From Spirochaetia bacterium (lineage in GTDB: Bacteria; Spirochaetota; Spirochaetia; Sphaerochaetales; Sphaerochaetaceae), in contig SABI01000114.1 in NCBI GenBank assembly GCA_009929055.1, forward strand, positions 1 through 8,003: a stretch of DNA of 8,003 nt, given 5' to 3'. Position numbers and translations under genes: made by a program. A model generated the notes under the pieces. It was not told the origin of the DNA. It worked only from the letters and a program-made list of their open reading frames with translations, and searched no databases. Every line of letters starts with the position of its first letter. Within the stretch, counting starts at the first letter, position 1. Of the stretch, positions 5,310 to 8,003 are shown piece by piece.

Positions 5310-6661
5310 GAAAACAAAAAACGTGCATCACTAAATAAAACAAAAAGCATCAGTAACCCCAATATTCCAACCCCTAACATTTGAAAGCGGAGATAGAGCT
5401 TAGGAGAAAATGTTTTATTTCTAATTAACTCAATGATACTTAATAAAACTGACCCACCATCTAACCCTGGTAAAGGCAGGAGGTTAGCAATACCAAGAGA
5501 AATACTTATCATGGCTAACAACTGTAAAAAAGTTCTTGCACCAGAATTAGACATTTGTCCAATGATATAAGAAATACGAATAGGTCCAGCAAGAGAATCA
5601 GAAACAGAAAATTTACCAGTTATCAACTGACCAAAAAGACGGTACGTCTCCTTAATTGATCTAAACGTCTCTTTAAAAGCTAACCCAATTGCTTTAAAAA
5701 AAGATTCCCCTTTAAACAACACTACGTTAGCGTCATAACGAATATTACTTACTACATTCCCTTCATTGTCTTTTTGTGGAGAATAAGAGAGAGCCCTTTT
5801 TCCCCCATCACTAGTAACTAATTCCATAGAAACAAAAGAGGGACTTTTAATAAGTTCATTAATGACATCTAAAGTATAATTAACCTCCACTCCATTCACC
5901 TTAATAATGGTGTCACCAGGGGCTAATCCTGCAATATGTTCAGGAGTAATAGGAGCAACCTCTCCAATTATTGGTATTTGAGCACTCGTAACTCCTACTA
6001 TATAACGATCCATCTCTTTATCATGATAAGGGGTAAGGGCCAGTTTAATTATTTTATTATTACGCAATACTTCAACTAATAGTGGAGACTTATTATACGA
6101 AGAGTTCACAACTTCACTAATATGAGAAAAATAGGTAATTTCTTTTCCATCAATAGAAATAATAGTATCTCCACTAAGAAAACCAGAATCTTTGGCACTT
6201 GAAATAGGCTGAGGATAAATTTGAGGATAATCAGTAGTTAAAAGAATAGTAGGAGGAGCTCCTGAGTCATAGTAATTCACCATAAAAAACGGGATAAATA
6301 ATAAAAAAGCGAAAAGTAAATTAACAAAAGGACCACCAATATAGGTAATAATTCTTTTTAATGGATGAGCCTTAAATAAAGACCCTTTTTGAGAATCTGT
6401 AAAAGACCTGTAATTTTTATCAACAGCTTCAATTAAATCCTCACCACCTTTTAACTTACAATAGCCTCCTAGGATAAATATGTTAATTCGGTATTCAACA
6501 CCATTTCTATACCACTTTTTAATAGCCTTTCCCCAACCTATAGCAAATACCTCCACATCAATATGAGCGATACGAGCCCCAATAAAATGGCCAGTTTCAT
6601 GTATGGTAATCATAAAAGCAATAGATGCGAACCCAATAAGAAAGGAGACCAAACTATTCAA
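5306..6661 (-). CDS. rseP: RseP-family site-2 protease (M50) with two PDZ domains
   Basis: This is a membrane zinc metalloprotease that cleaves transmembrane substrates, typically anti-sigma factors or leftover signal peptides. The protein has 451 residues. TM1 (about 4-22) carries the zinc motif HETGH (21-25). A second membrane segment (about 105-128) contains GGPFVNLLFAF. Two PDZ domains follow, with the SGFLSGDTIISIDGKEI block at 159-175 and the AGLAPGDTIIKVNGVEV block at 244-260. SLAGPIRI (357-364) precedes TM3, NLLPLPGLDGGSVLL (393-407) supplies the third zinc ligand (D401), and a final TM spans about 427-443. The start is TTG at 6661-6659, one base after the dxr TGA. It is supported by AGGTGG (plus-strand 6669-6674) seven bases upstream; the next ATG (codon 17) would remove TM1. 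It is the last gene of cdsA-dxr-rseP, and its natural substrate is not identifiable here. Confidence 0.94.
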   Translation of the reverse strand: MNSLVSFLIGFASIAFMITIHETGHFIGARIAHIDVEVFAIGWGKAIKKWYRNGVEYRINIFILGGYCKLKGGEDLIEAVDKNYRSFTDSQKGSLFKAHPLKRIITYIGGPFVNLLFAFLLFIPFFMVNYYDSGAPPTILLTTDYPQIYPQPISSAKDSGFLSGDTIISIDGKEITYFSHISEVVNSSYNKSPLLVEVLRNNKIIKLALTPYHDKEMDRYIVGVTSAQIPIIGEVAPITPEHIAGLAPGDTIIKVNGVEVNYTLDVINELIKSPSFVSMELVTSDGGKRALSYSPQKDNEGNVVSNIRYDANVVLFKGESFFKAIGLAFKETFRSIKETYRLFGQLITGKFSVSDSLAGPIRISYIIGQMSNSGARTFLQLLAMISISLGIANLLPLPGLDGGSVLLSIIELIRNKTFSPKLYLRFQMLGVGILGLLMLFVLFSDARFLFS

Positions 6662-6662
6662 T

Positions 6663-7811
6663 TCAAAACCACCTAGATAATATATTTTTTGTAAAAGTTC
6701 TTACCCTTTCATCAATCACATAAATGGAATCTATAGTTGAGGCCCCTTTACTCCAATCTTCTTGTAATACTTGATGAACTACTTTAGAAATATGATGAAA
6801 AGGAATACGCCCACCCATGAAAGCTTCAACTGCAACTTCATTTGCCCCATTAAAAGCGATGGGATATCCTCCCTTCATTTTTGCACATCGAAACGCATCA
6901 TTTAATAAAGGAAAACTTTTTCCATCAAAAGAATCAAAAGTCAGAGATAAGGAGGAGAAGTCTAATGGAGTAACAATATCATGTAATTCAATATGTCCAT
7001 TATTAAGGGCATTCATAATAGGAAGAGCCATATCAGGAGGAGATAGTTGAGCATATACTGCCCCATTATTCATCCTAATAAGAGAGTGAACAACAGATTG
7101 AGGATGAATTACAACCTCTATCTTTTCAACATCCATATTAAATAGATAAGAAGCTTCAATTACTTCCAGCCCCTTATTAGCTAAAGTAGCAGAATCAATA
7201 GTTATTTTAGCCCCCATCTTCCACGTAGGATGCTTTAAAGCATCTTTTAAAGTAACTGACTCTAACTCAATCTCACTATGATTTCTAAATGGACCACCAC
7301 TAGCAGTTATCACGAGAGAGGAAACAGAATCAATACCATAAGCTCCTATTAAAGATTCTAGTGTTGAATGTTCTGAGTCTACCGGGAAAATTGAAACTCC
7401 CATCTCTTTCGCATAATCAAATAAGAGAGAGCCTCCCATGACAATGCTCTCTTTGTTAGCAAGGGCTATATCTTTATGAGAGGCAATACATGTAAAAGTT
7501 GGGAGTAAACCGCTCGAACCACTTATCGCATTTAGAACAATGTCACAATCAACGTTTCTTATCATATCAAGAAGACCTGCCTCATGTGCCCAATAAGTTT
7601 TCCCTCTAACTTGAGAATCAAGAGTATCATCTCCAGATAAACATATATGTGAGACATTAAGAATATGAGCAAAAGAGATTAAACTATCAATATTATTATG
7701 TGCTGAAATAGCAACAACTTCGAAGGAATCACGATGTTTTAGTAACATATTTAAGGCTGTTGTTCCAATTGAACCAGAACAACCTAAAATCATTACACGT
7801 TTTTTCTTCAT
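6663..7811 (-). CDS. dxr: 1-deoxy-D-xylulose 5-phosphate reductoisomerase
   Basis: Dxr converts DXP to 2-C-methyl-D-erythritol 4-phosphate with NADPH, the committed step of the MEP isoprenoid pathway in the cytosol. It is the target of fosmidomycin. The protein has 382 residues, close to the usual 390-400. The nucleotide-binding loop GCSGSIG is at 10-16. NAISGSSGLLPT (94-105) and ALANKESIVMGG (116-127) are family blocks. Metal ligands are D145 and E147 in PVDSEHST, plus E216 in NKGLE. Substrate-contact blocks are SGGPF (171-175), HPTWKMG with H194, and DSAT with S207. HPQSVVHS (236-243) and NGANEVAVEAF (321-331) complete the pattern, and no key residue is missing. The ATG is supported by AAAGGA (plus-strand 7821-7826) nine bases upstream, overlapping the cdsA stop. 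The last codons encode the Shine-Dalgarno sequence of rseP. Confidence 0.97.
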   Translation of the reverse strand: MKKKRVMILGCSGSIGTTALNMLLKHRDSFEVVAISAHNNIDSLISFAHILNVSHICLSGDDTLDSQVRGKTYWAHEAGLLDMIRNVDCDIVLNAISGSSGLLPTFTCIASHKDIALANKESIVMGGSLLFDYAKEMGVSIFPVDSEHSTLESLIGAYGIDSVSSLVITASGGPFRNHSEIELESVTLKDALKHPTWKMGAKITIDSATLANKGLEVIEASYLFNMDVEKIEVVIHPQSVVHSLIRMNNGAVYAQLSPPDMALPIMNALNNGHIELHDIVTPLDFSSLSLTFDSFDGKSFPLLNDAFRCAKMKGGYPIAFNGANEVAVEAFMGGRIPFHHISKVVHQVLQEDWSKGASTIDSIYVIDERVRTFTKNILSRWF

Positions 7812-7825
7812 GTGATTATTTCCTT

Positions 7826-8003
7826 TTATATGAAATAGGTAATAAGAATATAGTAAAAAGGGACACTCAACAAAAGGGAATCAATAGAATCGAGTAACCC
7901 ACCCCTACCCATAATTAAAGTACCAGAGTCTTTTATTTTAGCACTACGCTTAAAAGTTGATTCAACTAAATCTCCAATATCTTGTTTTTTTATTCCAGCA
8001 ATT
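7826..8003 (-). CDS. cdsA: Phosphatidate cytidylyltransferase (CDP-diglyceride synthase), C-terminal part only
   Basis: CdsA makes CDP-diacylglycerol from phosphatidate and CTP at the membrane, the branch point for phospholipids. Only the last 58 residues are in the window; the gene enters from the right edge and ends at TAA (7828-7826). They contain the family signature: GDLVESTFKR, then KIKDSGTLI, then GRGGLLDSIDS, followed by a last hydrophobic segment (LLLSVPFYYILITYFI). Two positions depart from the standard signature as I recall it: Arg for His in the H-G-G triplet, and Ser for the Arg that usually follows Asp (DSID rather than DRxD). The metal-binding aspartates are retained. The gene ends 14 bases before dxr, the conserved order that supplies lipid and isoprenoid precursors. 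It was identified by reading the minus-strand translation, since no full frame lies in the window. Confidence 0.92.
   Translation of the reverse strand, partial: IAGIKKQDIGDLVESTFKRSAKIKDSGTLIMGRGGLLDSIDSLLLSVPFYYILITYFI

Noticed and set aside
6817..7050. 77-residue plus-strand frame inside dxr
   Set aside because: It is antisense to conserved Dxr sequence, with no independent support.
1..8003. CRISPR array, tRNA, rRNA, attachment site, phage or defence cluster
   Set aside because: No spaced direct repeats, cloverleaf or rRNA-like sequence was seen, and the genes other than tnpB are core housekeeping genes.

Overview
This 8.0-kb window is AT-rich bacterial DNA, roughly one third G+C by eye. 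It holds two core housekeeping gene blocks that meet tail to tail, with the 3' end of a mobile-element gene at the left edge. Gene order and protein character (S6 with a LAYPIKK motif, zinc-type S18 with a charged N-terminal extension, a two-PDZ RseP of about 450 residues, a cdsA-dxr-rseP string) fit a low-G+C spirochaete such as a Treponema relative best. A Firmicute cannot be excluded, because rpsF-ssb-rpsR and cdsA-dxr-rseP also occur there. No rRNA gene or marker settles the host.

Region 1 (1-1190): the body and 3' end of an IS200/IS605-family tnpB gene. It encodes an RNA-guided RuvC nuclease, the family ancestral to Cas12. The 5' end lies outside the window and no tnpA is visible. The catalytic triad and four-cysteine zinc motif are intact. 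Fragments of the usual TnpB C-terminal tail lie beyond the stop codon in two other reading contexts. The folded DNA after the gene is where an omega RNA (reRNA) and the element's right end should lie.

Region 2 (about 1156-5309, plus strand): rpsF-ssb-rpsR-DUF2232 membrane protein-rplI-dnaB, a tightly spaced operon for ribosome assembly and DNA replication. A candidate promoter (TTGACA-17-TAGGGT) leads to a leader that can fold into a stem, hairpin and CCG bulge. This is the published layout of the S6:S18 complex-binding leader, and here the stem buries the Shine-Dalgarno sequence of rpsF. The rplI-dnaB junction has only a weak Shine-Dalgarno sequence and a small inverted repeat across the dnaB start, suggesting translational coupling.

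Region 3 (5306-8003, minus strand): cdsA (3' end only)-dxr-rseP, transcribed leftward. These genes serve phospholipid synthesis, isoprenoid precursor synthesis and regulated intramembrane proteolysis. rseP starts at TTG one base after the dxr stop. Its own stop overlaps the dnaB stop inside one TTAA palindrome, so there is no intergenic room for a terminator between the two convergent blocks.

I see no wholly new multi-gene system. The most interesting part is the junction at about 1040-1240, where a TnpB/omega-RNA element abuts, and may feed into, the promoter and autoregulatory leader of an essential ribosomal-protein operon.
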